A stretch of DNA of 64,000 bases, taken from assembly GCF_900091615.1 (NCBI RefSeq), contig NZ_FMIA01000002.1, forward strand, positions 682,001 to 746,000, read 5' to 3'. This DNA comes from Micromonospora yangpuensis. Lineage in GTDB: Bacteria; Actinomycetota; Actinomycetes; Mycobacteriales; Micromonosporaceae. Below the pieces are notes generated by a model. That model saw only the letters and a program-made list of their open reading frames with translations. It was not told the DNA's origin and made no database searches. Shown here piece by piece: positions 17,343-26,055 of the stretch. How positions within the stretch are numbered: position 1 is the stretch's first letter; each line of letters opens with the position of its first letter. Both the position numbers and the translations under genes were made by a program.

Positions 17343-18992
17343 ATGACCGTTTCCGGGCAGCCCGTCGGGGCCACCACGGCCCGCGCGCACCTGTTCAACG
17401 ACGGGTCGGTGGCGCAGTACCGGCGGATCCTGGCCAGCGGCGTCGACCGGGTGGCGACCCGGGTGGCCGGCGTCGACCGGCCGTTCACCGGGATCAGCCC
17501 GGACCGGTTGGCCGGCGAGGTCGACGCGGTGGACCTGGACACCCCGCTCGGTGAGCCCACGGCGGCGCTGGACGAGCTGGAGGAGCTGTACCTGCGCGAC
17601 GCCGTCTGGTTCCACCACCCCCGCTACCTGGCCCACCTGAACTGCCCGGTGGTGATCCCGGCCCTGCTCGGCGAGGCCATCCTGAGCGCGGTCAACTCCT
17701 CGGTGGACACCTGGGACCAGAGCGCCGGGGCGACCCTGATCGAGCGTCGCCTGATCGACTGGACCGCCGGCCGGATCGGCCTCGGCCCGGCCGCCGACGG
17801 AGTCTTCACCAGCGGCGGCACCCAGTCGAACCTGCAGGCCCTGCTGATCGCCCGCGAGGAGGCCATCACCAGCGCCATCGCCCGCGCCGGCACCGGCCCG
17901 GCCCGCGCCGGTGCCGCCGGCCCGGACCGGAGCCCGGCCACCCTCGGCCCGACCGTCGGCCCGGCCACGGTCGGGACGGCGCGGGCCGAGCTGCTGCCCC
18001 GGCTGCGGATCCTCGCCTCCGCCGCCGGGCACTTCAGCGTGCAGAAGTCGGCCACCCTGCTCGGCCTCGCCCCGGACGCGGTGGTCACCGTGCCCACCGA
18101 CGCCACCCGCCGGATGGACCCCGCCGCCCTCGCCCGCGAGGTCGAGCGCTGCCAACGCCAGGGCCTGGTGGTGATGGCCGTGGTCGCCACCGCCGGCACC
18201 ACCGACTTCGGCTCGATCGATCCGCTGCCGGCAATCGCCGACGTCTGCGCCACCACCGGGGTACGGCTGCACGTCGACGCCGCGTACGGCTGCGGGTTGC
18301 TGGTCTCGCCGACCCGCCGGCACCTGCTCGACGGCATCGAGCGGGCCGACTCGGTGACCGTGGACTACCACAAGTCCTTCTTCCAGCCGGTCTCCTCCAG
18401 CGCCCTGCTGGTCCGCGACGGAACGACCCTGCGGCACGCGACGTACCACGCCGACTACCTGAACCCGGCCCGCGCGGTGGCCGAACGCATCCCCAACCAG
18501 GTCGACAAGAGCCTGCAGACCACCCGCCGCTTCGACGCGCTCAAGCTCTGGCTCACCCTGCGGATCATGGGGGCGGACGCGCTCGGTGAACTCTTCGACG
18601 AGGTGGTGGAGCGGGCCGCCGAGGCGTGGCGGATGCTCGACGCCGACCCCCGCTTCCAGGTGGTGACCCGCTCCCAGCTCAGCACCGTGGTCTTCCGCTG
18701 GCAGCCGACCGGGGAGACCGACGAACTGGTCGACGGCCTCGACGGCCCCGACGGGGCCGGGGCGGAGCTGGTCGACGACGCCAACCGGTACGCCCGGCAG
18801 GCGCTGGCCGCCTCCGGCGCCGGGATGGTCGCCGGCACCGTCGTCGACGGTCGGCAGTACCTCAAGTTCACCCTGCTCAACCCGGAGACCACCGGCTCGG
18901 ACATCGCGTACGTGCTGGACCTGGTCGCCGCCCACGCCCGCCGGTACGTCCGCGAGCACCGGCCCGCCGCGCTCACCTGCCCCGTCGGATGA
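17343..18992 (+). CDS. desA: lysine decarboxylase of desferrioxamine biosynthesis (PLP-dependent, group II)
   Basis: 549 aa. It is a fold-type I PLP decarboxylase with the Schiff-base lysine in DYHKSFFQP (about residue 342), HVDAAYGCG before it, and [13 protein letters not shown] for phosphate binding. It converts L-lysine to cadaverine, the diamine building block of desferrioxamines. ATG 17343 has GGAGGAA at ideal spacing. An alanine/proline-rich insert (about 185-215, [15 protein letters not shown]) interrupts the usual sequence. It is the first gene of desABCD and shows very close overall agreement with the Streptomyces family. Confidence 0.95.
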   Translation: MTVSGQPVGATTARAHLFNDGSVAQYRRILASGVDRVATRVAGVDRPFTGISPDRLAGEVDAVDLDTPLGEPTAALDELEELYLRDAVWFHHPRYLAHLNCPVVIPALLGEAILSAVNSSVDTWDQSAGATLIERRLIDWTAGRIGLGPAADGVFTSGGTQSNLQALLIAREEAITSAIARAGTGPARAGAAGPDRSPATLGPTVGPATVGTARAELLPRLRILASAAGHFSVQKSATLLGLAPDAVVTVPTDATRRMDPAALAREVERCQRQGLVVMAVVATAGTTDFGSIDPLPAIADVCATTGVRLHVDAAYGCGLLVSPTRRHLLDGIERADSVTVDYHKSFFQPVSSSALLVRDGTTLRHATYHADYLNPARAVAERIPNQVDKSLQTTRRFDALKLWLTLRIMGADALGELFDEVVERAAEAWRMLDADPRFQVVTRSQLSTVVFRWQPTGETDELVDGLDGPDGAGAELVDDANRYARQALAASGAGMVAGTVVDGRQYLKFTLLNPETTGSDIAYVLDLVAAHARRYVREHRPAALTCPVG

Positions 18993-19018
18993 CCACCCGT
19001 ACTCGCCTGGAGCACCCC

Positions 19019-20311
19019 ATGTCCCGCCACGACTTCGTCGCCATCGGCCTCGGGCCGTACAACCTGGGGCTGGCCTGCCTCACCGAACCCCTCACCGACC
19101 TGGACGGGGTGTTCCTGGAGGCCCGGCCGGACTTCGACTGGCACCCGGGGATGCTGCTGGCCGGCACCCGGCTGCAGACCCCGTTCCTGGCCGACCTGGT
19201 CACCCTGGCCGACCCGACCTCGCCGTACTCCTTCCTGGCCTACCTGAAGGAACGCGGCCGGCTCTACCCGTTCTACATCCGGGAGAGCTTCTACCCGCTG
19301 CGCAACGAGTACAACGACTACTGCCGCTGGGCCGCCGGGAAGCTCTCCACTGTCTTCTTCGGCCACCGGGTGACCGACGTGCGCTACGACGCCGCCGAGG
19401 AGTGCTACACGGTGACCGCCACCGTGGTGGCCACCGGGGAGACCACCACGTTCGCCGCCCGGCACCTGGTGCTCGGCACCGGCACCCCGCCGTACCTGCC
19501 GCCGGCCGTCCGGGACCTCGGCGGGGACCTGGTGCACAGCTCGGCGTACCTGCCGAACCGGGCGGCGCTGCGGGCCCGGCGCAGCGTCACCGTGGTCGGC
19601 AGCGGCCAGAGCGCGGCGGAGATCTACCACGACCTGCTCACCGACCAGGACGAGTACGGCTACCAGCTGAACTGGGTGACCCGCTCGCCCCGGTTCTTCC
19701 CGCTGGAGTACACCAAGCTCACCCTGGAGATGACCTCACCGGACTACGTGGACTACTTCCACGCCCTGCCCGAGCCGACCCGCTACCGGCTGGAGGCCGA
19801 GCAGAAGAACCTCTTCAAGGGGATCAACTCCGACCTGATCAACGACATCTTCGACCTGCTCTACGCCCGCAGCGTCACCGGGCCGGTGGACACCCGGCTG
19901 CTCACCAACACCGAGCTGACCCGGGCCGAGCACCACGACGGGCAGTACACGCTGCGCCTGCGGCAGACCGAACAGGACCGCGAGTTCACCCTGGACACCG
20001 AGGGGCTGGTGCTGGCCACCGGCTACCGGCACGAGGTGCCGGAGTTCCTGACCGGCATCGCCGAGCGGCTCCGCTTCGACTCGCACGGCCGCTTCGACGT
20101 GGCCCGCAACTACAGCGTCGACCACACCGGGCGGGAGGTCTTCCTGCAGAACGGCGGCACCCACACGCACAGCATCACCTCACCGGACCTGGGCATGGGG
20201 CCGTACCGCAACTCGTGGATCATCCGGGAGCTGCTCGGCCGGGAGCACTACCCGATCGAGCAGAGCATCGCCTTCCAGGAGTTCGGCGTACCCGGTCAGG
20301 CGGCGTCGTGA
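19019..20311 (+). CDS. desB: cadaverine N-monooxygenase (FAD/NADPH)
   Basis: 430 aa, a lysine/ornithine N-hydroxylase homologue. The FAD-binding GLGPYNLG is near residue 10, the NADPH-binding GSGQSAAE at about residue 195, and the C-terminal ATGYRHE motif at about 335. It hydroxylates cadaverine to N-hydroxycadaverine. ATG 19019 has GGAG 7 nt upstream. An ATG at 18989 that overlaps the desA stop (ATGA) is an alternative, giving ten extra residues. Confidence 0.95.
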   Translation: MSRHDFVAIGLGPYNLGLACLTEPLTDLDGVFLEARPDFDWHPGMLLAGTRLQTPFLADLVTLADPTSPYSFLAYLKERGRLYPFYIRESFYPLRNEYNDYCRWAAGKLSTVFFGHRVTDVRYDAAEECYTVTATVVATGETTTFAARHLVLGTGTPPYLPPAVRDLGGDLVHSSAYLPNRAALRARRSVTVVGSGQSAAEIYHDLLTDQDEYGYQLNWVTRSPRFFPLEYTKLTLEMTSPDYVDYFHALPEPTRYRLEAEQKNLFKGINSDLINDIFDLLYARSVTGPVDTRLLTNTELTRAEHHDGQYTLRLRQTEQDREFTLDTEGLVLATGYRHEVPEFLTGIAERLRFDSHGRFDVARNYSVDHTGREVFLQNGGTHTHSITSPDLGMGPYRNSWIIRELLGREHYPIEQSIAFQEFGVPGQAAS

Positions 20312-20883
20312 CGGCGGAGACCTTCCGGCGGGTCGACCGCCGGCTCGGCGCGTTCGCCCTGCGCCCGCTCGACCCGGTGGCCGACGCCCCGGTGCTGCAC
20401 CGCTGGGTGACCCACCCGAAGGCCGCCTTCTGGCTGATGCAGGAGGCCGACCTGGCCGCCGTGGTGGCCGAGTACCGGCGGATCGCCGCGCATCCGCACC
20501 ACGAGGCGTACCTGGGGCTCTGGGACGGCCGGCCGGCGTTCCTGGCCGAGCGGTACGACCCGGCGCACGTCGAACTGGTCGGCCGCTACGACCGGCAGGA
20601 GGGTGACGTGGGGATGCACTTCCTCTGCGCGCCGGCCGAGCAACCGGTCTCCGGCTTCACCCTGGCCGTGATCACCACGGTGATGGCCTGGCTCTTCGCC
20701 GACCCGACCGTGCGGCGGGTGGTGGTCGAGCCGGACGTGCGCAACACCGCCGTGCAGGCGCTGAACGCCGCCGTCGGCTTCACCGTCGTCGGCACCGTCG
20801 CGCTGCCCGACAAGGAAGCCCTGCTCAGCACCTGCACCCGCGCCGACTTCCAGGCCCGCTACGAAGGAGAGATGCCCGCGTGA
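20308..20883 (+). CDS. desC: N-hydroxycadaverine acyltransferase (GNAT)
   Basis: 191 aa of the IucB/RhbD acyltransferase family, with the [12 protein letters not shown] active-site region (about 30-41) and the acyl-CoA-binding [18 protein letters not shown] segment (about 135-152). It transfers acetyl or succinyl groups to N-hydroxycadaverine. The GTG start overlaps the desB stop (GTGA). The same motifs recur in the GNAT domain of the divergent acylase fusion, so this locus encodes two acyltransferases of this type. Confidence 0.95.
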   Translation: MTAETFRRVDRRLGAFALRPLDPVADAPVLHRWVTHPKAAFWLMQEADLAAVVAEYRRIAAHPHHEAYLGLWDGRPAFLAERYDPAHVELVGRYDRQEGDVGMHFLCAPAEQPVSGFTLAVITTVMAWLFADPTVRRVVVEPDVRNTAVQALNAAVGFTVVGTVALPDKEALLSTCTRADFQARYEGEMPA

Positions 20884-22712
20884 ACCCCGTCGACGCCGTC
20901 GCGCACCTGACGCCGGAGCACTGGGCCACCGCCAACCGGCACCTGGTCCGCAAGGCCCTCGCCGAGTTCGCCCACGAACGCCTCATCACCCCCACCTGCA
21001 AGGAAGGGCCCCTTGTACAACAGAAAGCGATAACAGGGGGCCCTTCCTTGCAGTACGAGGTGGGGGGTGACGACGGGAGCGTGACGTACCGGTTCGCGGC
21101 CCGGCGGCTGGCGCTGGAGCACTGGCTGATCGATCCGGCGAGCATCACCCGCTGGCGGGGGGACGAGGAGCTGCCGCTGGACGCGGTGGAACTCTGCACC
21201 GAGCTGCGGGGCGCGCTCGGGCTGACCGACGAGATCCTGCCGGTCTACCTGGAGGAGATCAGCGCCACCCTGGCCAGCGCCGCGTTCCGCCTGCACCGGC
21301 CCGCACCCGACGCGGCCACGCTGTCCCGCGCGGACTTCCAGGCCGTCGAGGCCGGCATGACCGAGGGCCACCCGTGCTTCGTGGCCAACAGCGGCCGGCT
21401 CGGCTTCGGCAGCCACGACCAGCACCGGTACGCCCCGGAGGCCGCCGCCCGCGTCGAGCTGATCTGGCTGGCCGCCCAGCGCGAGCACTCCACGTTCAGC
21501 TGCGCCGCCGACCTGGACTACGACAGCCACATCCGGGCCGAGCTGGGGGAGCCGACGCTTGCCCGGTTCGCCGCGTCCATGGCGGGGCTCGGGTTGGACC
21601 TGGCCGACTACCACCTCATCCCGGTGCACCCCTGGCAGTGGTGGAACAAGCTGTCGGTGACCTTCGCCGGTGAGGTGGCCACGCGGCGGCTGGTCTGCCT
21701 CGGCGCCGGGGAGGACGAGCACCTCGCCCAGCAGTCGGTGCGTACCTTCTTCAACGCCACCTCCCCGCACCGGGACTACGTCAAGACGGCGATCTCGGTG
21801 CTGAACATGGGCTTCATGCGGGGGCTCTCGGCGGCGTACATGGCGGCCACCCCGGCGATCAACGACTGGCTGGCCGGGCTGATCGCCGGCGACGAGGTGT
21901 TCCGGGCCACCGGGCTGTCGATCCTGCGGGAGCGGGCCGCCGTCGGCTACCACCACCGGCAGTACGAGGCGGCCACCGACCGGTACTCGCCGTACCGGAA
22001 GATGCTGGCCGCGCTCTGGCGGGAGAGCCCGGTGCCGGGCCTGGAGCCGGGGCGGCGGCTGGCCACCATGGCCTCCCTGCTGCACGTCGACTCCGCCGGC
22101 GGCTCGTTGGCGGTGGCGTTGATCGAGGAGTCCGGACTGACCCCGGCGGAGTGGCTGCGCCGCTACCTGGACGCGTACCTGACCCCGCTGCTGCACGCCT
22201 TCTACGCCCACGACCTGGCGTTCATGCCGCACGGGGAGAACGTCATCCTGGTCCTTGAGGACGGCGTCGTGCAGCGGGTGATCTTCAAGGACATCGCCGA
22301 GGAGATCGTGGTCTTCGACCCGGACGCCGAACTGCCGCCGCTGGTCGGGCGGATCCAGGTACGGGTGCCGGAGTCGGAACGCCTGCTGGCGATCTTCACC
22401 GACGTCTTCGACTGTTTCCTGCGTCACCTCGACGCCGTGCTCACCGGGGCCGGGGTGCTCACCGGGGAGGAGTTCTGGCGGACCGTCGCCGAGTGCGCGC
22501 TCGCCTACCGCGACCGGGTGCCGCACCTGGCCGAGCGCTTCGACCGGTACGACCTCTTCGTCGAGGAGTTCGCGCTCTCCTGCCTCAACCGCCTCCAGTT
22601 GCGCAACAACCGGCAGATGGTGGATCTCGCCGACCCGTCGGCCGCGCTGCAGTTCGTCGGCACGCTGCGTAACCCCATCGCGGCGTACCGTCCGGCGCCG
22701 GCGCCGGCCTGA
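20880..22712 (+). CDS. desD: desferrioxamine NIS synthetase, with an in-frame palindromic insertion
   Basis: 610 aa of the IucA/IucC superfamily. Conserved blocks include EGHPCFVANSGRLGFG, HPWQWWNKL, SVLNMGFMRGLSAAYM, ATDRYSPYRKMLAALWRESPVP and MPHGENVILVLEDG. It oligomerises and cyclises N-hydroxy-N-succinylcadaverine with ATP. The GTG start overlaps the desC stop. After the conserved AEFAHERLITP (about residue 40) there is an extra run of about 18 residues starting CKEGPLVQQKAITG. It is encoded by a palindromic repeat and is absent from the Streptomyces sequence as I recall it. The frame is kept, and the rest is intact. Confidence 0.95.
   Translation: MNPVDAVAHLTPEHWATANRHLVRKALAEFAHERLITPTCKEGPLVQQKAITGGPSLQYEVGGDDGSVTYRFAARRLALEHWLIDPASITRWRGDEELPLDAVELCTELRGALGLTDEILPVYLEEISATLASAAFRLHRPAPDAATLSRADFQAVEAGMTEGHPCFVANSGRLGFGSHDQHRYAPEAAARVELIWLAAQREHSTFSCAADLDYDSHIRAELGEPTLARFAASMAGLGLDLADYHLIPVHPWQWWNKLSVTFAGEVATRRLVCLGAGEDEHLAQQSVRTFFNATSPHRDYVKTAISVLNMGFMRGLSAAYMAATPAINDWLAGLIAGDEVFRATGLSILRERAAVGYHHRQYEAATDRYSPYRKMLAALWRESPVPGLEPGRRLATMASLLHVDSAGGSLAVALIEESGLTPAEWLRRYLDAYLTPLLHAFYAHDLAFMPHGENVILVLEDGVVQRVIFKDIAEEIVVFDPDAELPPLVGRIQVRVPESERLLAIFTDVFDCFLRHLDAVLTGAGVLTGEEFWRTVAECALAYRDRVPHLAERFDRYDLFVEEFALSCLNRLQLRNNRQMVDLADPSAALQFVGTLRNPIAAYRPAPAPA
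20997..21052. repeat. palindromic element inserted in desD
   Basis: Arms 20997-21016 and 21033-21052 pair at 19 of 20 positions (TGCAAGGAAGGGCCCC core). Read on the minus strand, the first about 30 nt nearly match the intergenic element at 30320, and the core matches that at 25944. The insertion is in frame and free of stops. Confidence 0.9.
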
Positions 22713-22737
22713 CCGGGGCGCGTCGCGGGCCCGACGG

Positions 22738-23184
22738 TCAGCTCGTGGAGTGGTCGGCCCGGCGGGGGAAGGTGGCCCAGATGTGCTTGGTGGTCTCGGT
22801 GGCGTACCAGCCGACGTCGACGGAGAAGCTGCGGGCCAGCAGCAGTCCCCGGCCGCCCGAGCCCTCCGGCAGGGTGTCGGAGAGCTCCGGCAGCGGGGTC
22901 AGGTCGTGGTCGGCCACGTCGAGGACCAGGCAGTCGTCGGCGCGCAGCAGCCGGACGATGGTCGGCGGCAGCCCGTGCCGCAGGGCGTTGGTGGCGAGTT
23001 CCGTCGCCACCAACGCCATCTGCTCGGGCACCTCGTGCATCTGCTCGCCGTCGACCAGGGCGTTGCCGGTCAGCTCCCGGTGGATGGCCACGCGGAGGTC
23101 ACGTAGTTCGGCTCCGCTGGTCAACGTCCAGCGTTGCACTTCGACCGCGTCGGGCGCGGGAGGAGACGTGCGGAGCGGCGTCAT
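22738..23184 (-). CDS. anti-sigma-factor-type ATP-binding protein (HATPase_c)
   Basis: 148 aa of the RsbW/SpoIIAB-like GHKL ATPase group common in actinomycetes. The N-box reads VATELATNALRHG (about 60-72), and the G1 and G2 regions are LDVADHD and GGRGLLLARSF. Such proteins bind ATP and act as serine kinases or anti-sigma partners. No sigma or anti-anti-sigma gene is adjacent, so the partner is unknown. It is convergent with desD. Confidence 0.85.
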   Translation of the reverse strand: MTPLRTSPPAPDAVEVQRWTLTSGAELRDLRVAIHRELTGNALVDGEQMHEVPEQMALVATELATNALRHGLPPTIVRLLRADDCLVLDVADHDLTPLPELSDTLPEGSGGRGLLLARSFSVDVGWYATETTKHIWATFPRRADHSTS

Positions 23185-23254
23185 GGTCCAGACTTACCCT
23201 GGGTAGTCGGAATCCATGCCTGCTCCGCGCCGTTCCCACCGAGACGTGGGTAAC

Positions 23255-24154
23255 TCAGCTCAGCGGCTTGCCGCCGGTGACCCCGAGCACCTCACCGGTG
23301 ATGTAGCTGGACTCTCCGGCGGCGAAGAAGACGTACGCCGGCGCCAGCTCGGCCGGCTGCCCGGCCCGGCCCAGCGGGGTGTCGCCGCCGAACGACTCGA
23401 CCTTCTTCTCCGGCATGGTGGCCGGGATCAACGGCGTCCAGATCGGCCCCGGTGCGACGCAGTTCACCCGGATACCCCGGTCGGCCAGGTTCTCCGCCAG
23501 CGCCTTGGTGAAGTTGACGATGCCCGCCTTGGTGGTGGCGTAGTCGAGCAGCTGGAACGAGGGCTGGTACGCCTGGATCGAGGCGGTGTTGATGATCGTC
23601 GCGCCCTCCTTCATGTGCGGCACGGCGGCCTTGCTCAGCCAGAACATCGCGTACAGGTTGGTCTTGAAGACCCGGTCGAGCTGCTCGGTGGTGATGTCCA
23701 GCAGACCGCCCTCCTGGGCCATCTGGTACGCGGCGTTGTTGACCAGGATGTCCAGCCCGCCCAGCTCGCTCACCGCCTGCTCGATGACGGCCTGGCAGTG
23801 TTCCTCGTCACGGATGTCGCCGGCCACCGCCACCGCCCTACGGCCGGCCTCCCGCACCAGCCGTACCGTCTCCCGGGCGTCCTCCTCCTCTTCGGGCAGG
23901 TACGTGAAGAGCACGTCGGCGCCCTCGCGCGCGTACGCCAGGGCGACCGCCCGGCCGATCCCCGAGTCGCCGCCGGTGATCACCGCGCGTCGATCGGTCA
24001 ACTTGCCCGTGCCCTGGTACGACTCCTCGCCGTGGTCCGGCTCGTCCGGCATCCGGCTGGTCTTTCCTGGGGGCTCCTGCTGCCCGCCTGACTGCTCTTC
24101 CGGGGAACGGTACTGCTCCTGCGGATCCTGCGACTCGTACTGGTTCTGGCTCAT
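23255..24154 (-). CDS. SDR-family oxidoreductase of general-stress type
   Basis: 299 aa. The Rossmann glycine motif TGGDSGIGRA is at about residues 60-69, NNAAYQ at about 145, the catalytic Ser in NTASIQAY, and the YATTK Tyr-Lys pair. The first 50 residues are hydrophilic and rich in Gln, Glu and Pro, a feature of YghA/YhdF and GSP39-like SDRs. An NAD(P)-linked alcohol or aldehyde reductase role in stress is likely, but the substrate is unknown. Confidence 0.85.
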   Translation of the reverse strand: MSQNQYESQDPQEQYRSPEEQSGGQQEPPGKTSRMPDEPDHGEESYQGTGKLTDRRAVITGGDSGIGRAVALAYAREGADVLFTYLPEEEEDARETVRLVREAGRRAVAVAGDIRDEEHCQAVIEQAVSELGGLDILVNNAAYQMAQEGGLLDITTEQLDRVFKTNLYAMFWLSKAAVPHMKEGATIINTASIQAYQPSFQLLDYATTKAGIVNFTKALAENLADRGIRVNCVAPGPIWTPLIPATMPEKKVESFGGDTPLGRAGQPAELAPAYVFFAAGESSYITGEVLGVTGGKPLS

Positions 24155-24274
24155 CTCTGGTCCTCTTCCGGGGCCGGGTGCGTACCGGCTATCCCTTCCC
24201 CGTCAGGGCGCGCTCAATCCGGTCCGGTGTGGGGCAACGGGCACCGCGCGGTGGGTCTACCATCACCCAGGGCC

Positions 24275-24294
24275 GCGCGCGTCGTGACGCGCGC
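24275..24294. repeat. 9-bp perfect hairpin in the SDR/GT2 spacer
   Basis: GCGCGCGTC and its complement flank a 2-nt centre (24275-24283, 24286-24294). It lies between the divergent SDR and glycosyltransferase genes. No T-tract follows. It could be a promoter-linked operator or chance in GC-rich DNA. Confidence 0.4.
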
Positions 24295-24411
24295 TACCCG
24301 GTAGGTCGGAGTCCCGTCCACTCCGGATCGCACCCCGTGGCGACACCCGCAACCGGTCGCCCTCGTTGAGCGTCCGACCCGGTGAAGACGATCACCGCTC
24401 AGAAAGAGAGC

Positions 24412-25938
24412 ATGACCATCGCTACGAACGCGCCCAAGATCAGTGTCGTGGTGCCGGCCTACAACCCGGGACCGCACATCGAGAAACTGATCTCCTCGCT
24501 GCTGCGCCAGTCGTTGCCGGCGGAGGAGTTCGAGGTGATCGTCGTCGACGACGGCTCGACCGACGAGACGCCCGCCCGGCTGGACGAGCTGGCGGCCGAG
24601 CACCCGCACTTCCACGTGGTGCACATCGAGAACTCCGGTTGGCCGTCGCGCCCGCGCAACATCGGCATCGAGCGGGCCCGCGGCGAGTACGTCTTCTTCG
24701 CCGACGACGACGACTGGTTCGGCGACGAGGCCCTGGAGCGCCTGTACGCCTGCGCCACGGAGCACGACAGCGAGATCGTGGTCGGCAAGATGGTCGGTCA
24801 CGGGCGGGGCGTGCCCCGGGAGCTGTTCCGGAAGAACCGGTTCGGGGTGACCCTGGCCGACGCGCCGCTTGTCGACAGCATGACCTGCCACAAGCTGTTC
24901 CGGCGGTCCTTCCTGCTGGCGCACGAGCTGCGCTTCCCGGAGGGGCGGCGACGGCTGGAGGACCACGTCTTCGTCATCCGGGCGTTCCTGCTGGCCAGCC
25001 GGGTCTGCGTGCTCTCCGACTACGCCTGCTACCACCACATCCGCCGGCAGGACGCCGGCAACGTCACCGCCGTGCGGATGGAGCCGGCGGGCTACTACAC
25101 CAACCTGCGCGAGGCGCTCGACATCGTCGACAGGTACACCGAGCCCGGTGCGCTGCGCGACCGGTTGCACCGGCGGTGGCTGCGCAACGAGATGATCAGC
25201 CGGCTCTCCGGCAAGCCGATGCTGGAGGCCCCCGAGGACTGGGTGGCCGAGGTCGCCCGCGAGGTCCGCGACATCATCACCAAGAGGTTCGCGCCCGGGG
25301 TCGCCGCCGGGCTGCCGCCCCGGCAGCGCGCCGTGGCGTTCCTGGCCGAGCGGGGTCGCCTCAGCGACCTGCGGACCCTGGCCGAGTGGGAGACCGGGGT
25401 ACGCGCCAGCGCCACCCTGGACCGGCGGGACCTGGCCGGTCACGTCCTGTCGGTGACCGTCTCCGGGCACCTGCTCTCCGGCGACCGGCCGGTCACCTTC
25501 GTCGAGGCCGACGGGCGGGACCTGCTCGCGTTGCCGGTGCCCGAGATCGACCCGGACCGGGTGGACTCCACCGTCGAGGTGGGGCGGGCCAAGATGGATC
25601 TGCTCGCCTGGCGCAAGGAGACCAAGGAGGAGATCTTCCTCCCGGTGGAGACCCGCACCGAACGCGTCGGTGTGCCGGACGGCCCGCCCGGGGCGTTCCA
25701 GCTCGTGCACCGCAGCACCGCGACCATCGACTTCGGCACCTTCAACAGTGGCCGGACGCAGGGCCAGTGGGTGCTGAAGGCCCGGATCCACAACTGTGGC
25801 TGGACCATGGACGTCAAGCTGCCCAAACCGGTCCGGATCCCCGCCGACGGCACCGCTCCCGTGGTGCCGGCGGCCCCGAAACCGGTAAGCCTGCGCCAAC
25901 GGATCCGGAGCCGCCTACGCAGCCTGATCAGCCGCTGA
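24412..25938 (+). CDS. glycosyltransferase family 2
   Basis: 508 aa. The GT-A fold signature is clear: ISVVVPAYNPG near the N-terminus, VIVVDDGSTD (about 45-54), the DxD-type ADDDDW (about 96-101), and an acidic ED (RRLEDHVFVIRAF) as catalytic base region. The C-terminal 200 residues form a beta-rich domain not needed for catalysis. A cell-surface or teichoic acid polymer role is likely. ATG 24412 follows a purine-rich stretch; GTG 24382 is an alternative start. It is monocistronic and ends at a dispersed repeat. Confidence 0.85.
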   Translation: MTIATNAPKISVVVPAYNPGPHIEKLISSLLRQSLPAEEFEVIVVDDGSTDETPARLDELAAEHPHFHVVHIENSGWPSRPRNIGIERARGEYVFFADDDDWFGDEALERLYACATEHDSEIVVGKMVGHGRGVPRELFRKNRFGVTLADAPLVDSMTCHKLFRRSFLLAHELRFPEGRRRLEDHVFVIRAFLLASRVCVLSDYACYHHIRRQDAGNVTAVRMEPAGYYTNLREALDIVDRYTEPGALRDRLHRRWLRNEMISRLSGKPMLEAPEDWVAEVAREVRDIITKRFAPGVAAGLPPRQRAVAFLAERGRLSDLRTLAEWETGVRASATLDRRDLAGHVLSVTVSGHLLSGDRPVTFVEADGRDLLALPVPEIDPDRVDSTVEVGRAKMDLLAWRKETKEEIFLPVETRTERVGVPDGPPGAFQLVHRSTATIDFGTFNSGRTQGQWVLKARIHNCGWTMDVKLPKPVRIPADGTAPVVPAAPKPVSLRQRIRSRLRSLISR

Positions 25939-25943
25939 CGTGA

Positions 25944-25995
25944 AAGGAAGGGCCCCTTCTTAACGCTTTTTGTATAGCGGGGAACCCCTCTCACC
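25944..25995. repeat. dispersed AAGGAAGGGCCCC element, intergenic copy
   Basis: The sequence begins AAGGAAGGGCCCCTTCTTAA and ends in ACCCCTCTCACC, only 5 bp past the glycosyltransferase stop. The copy at 30320-30371 is nearly identical, and the palindrome within desD is related. It may double as a transcription terminator here. Confidence 0.85.
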
Positions 25996-26055
25996 GGCCG
26001 GGCGGCCAGGGCGTCACCCTGGCCGCGGTGGCGAGACGGGGCACCCGCGCCGGGG

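Noticed and set aside
24295..24340. tRNA-like arm (GGTCGGAGTCCCGTCCACTCCG) upstream of the glycosyltransferase
   Set aside because: No matching acceptor stem or D and anticodon arms could be found on either strand; it is a short stem only.
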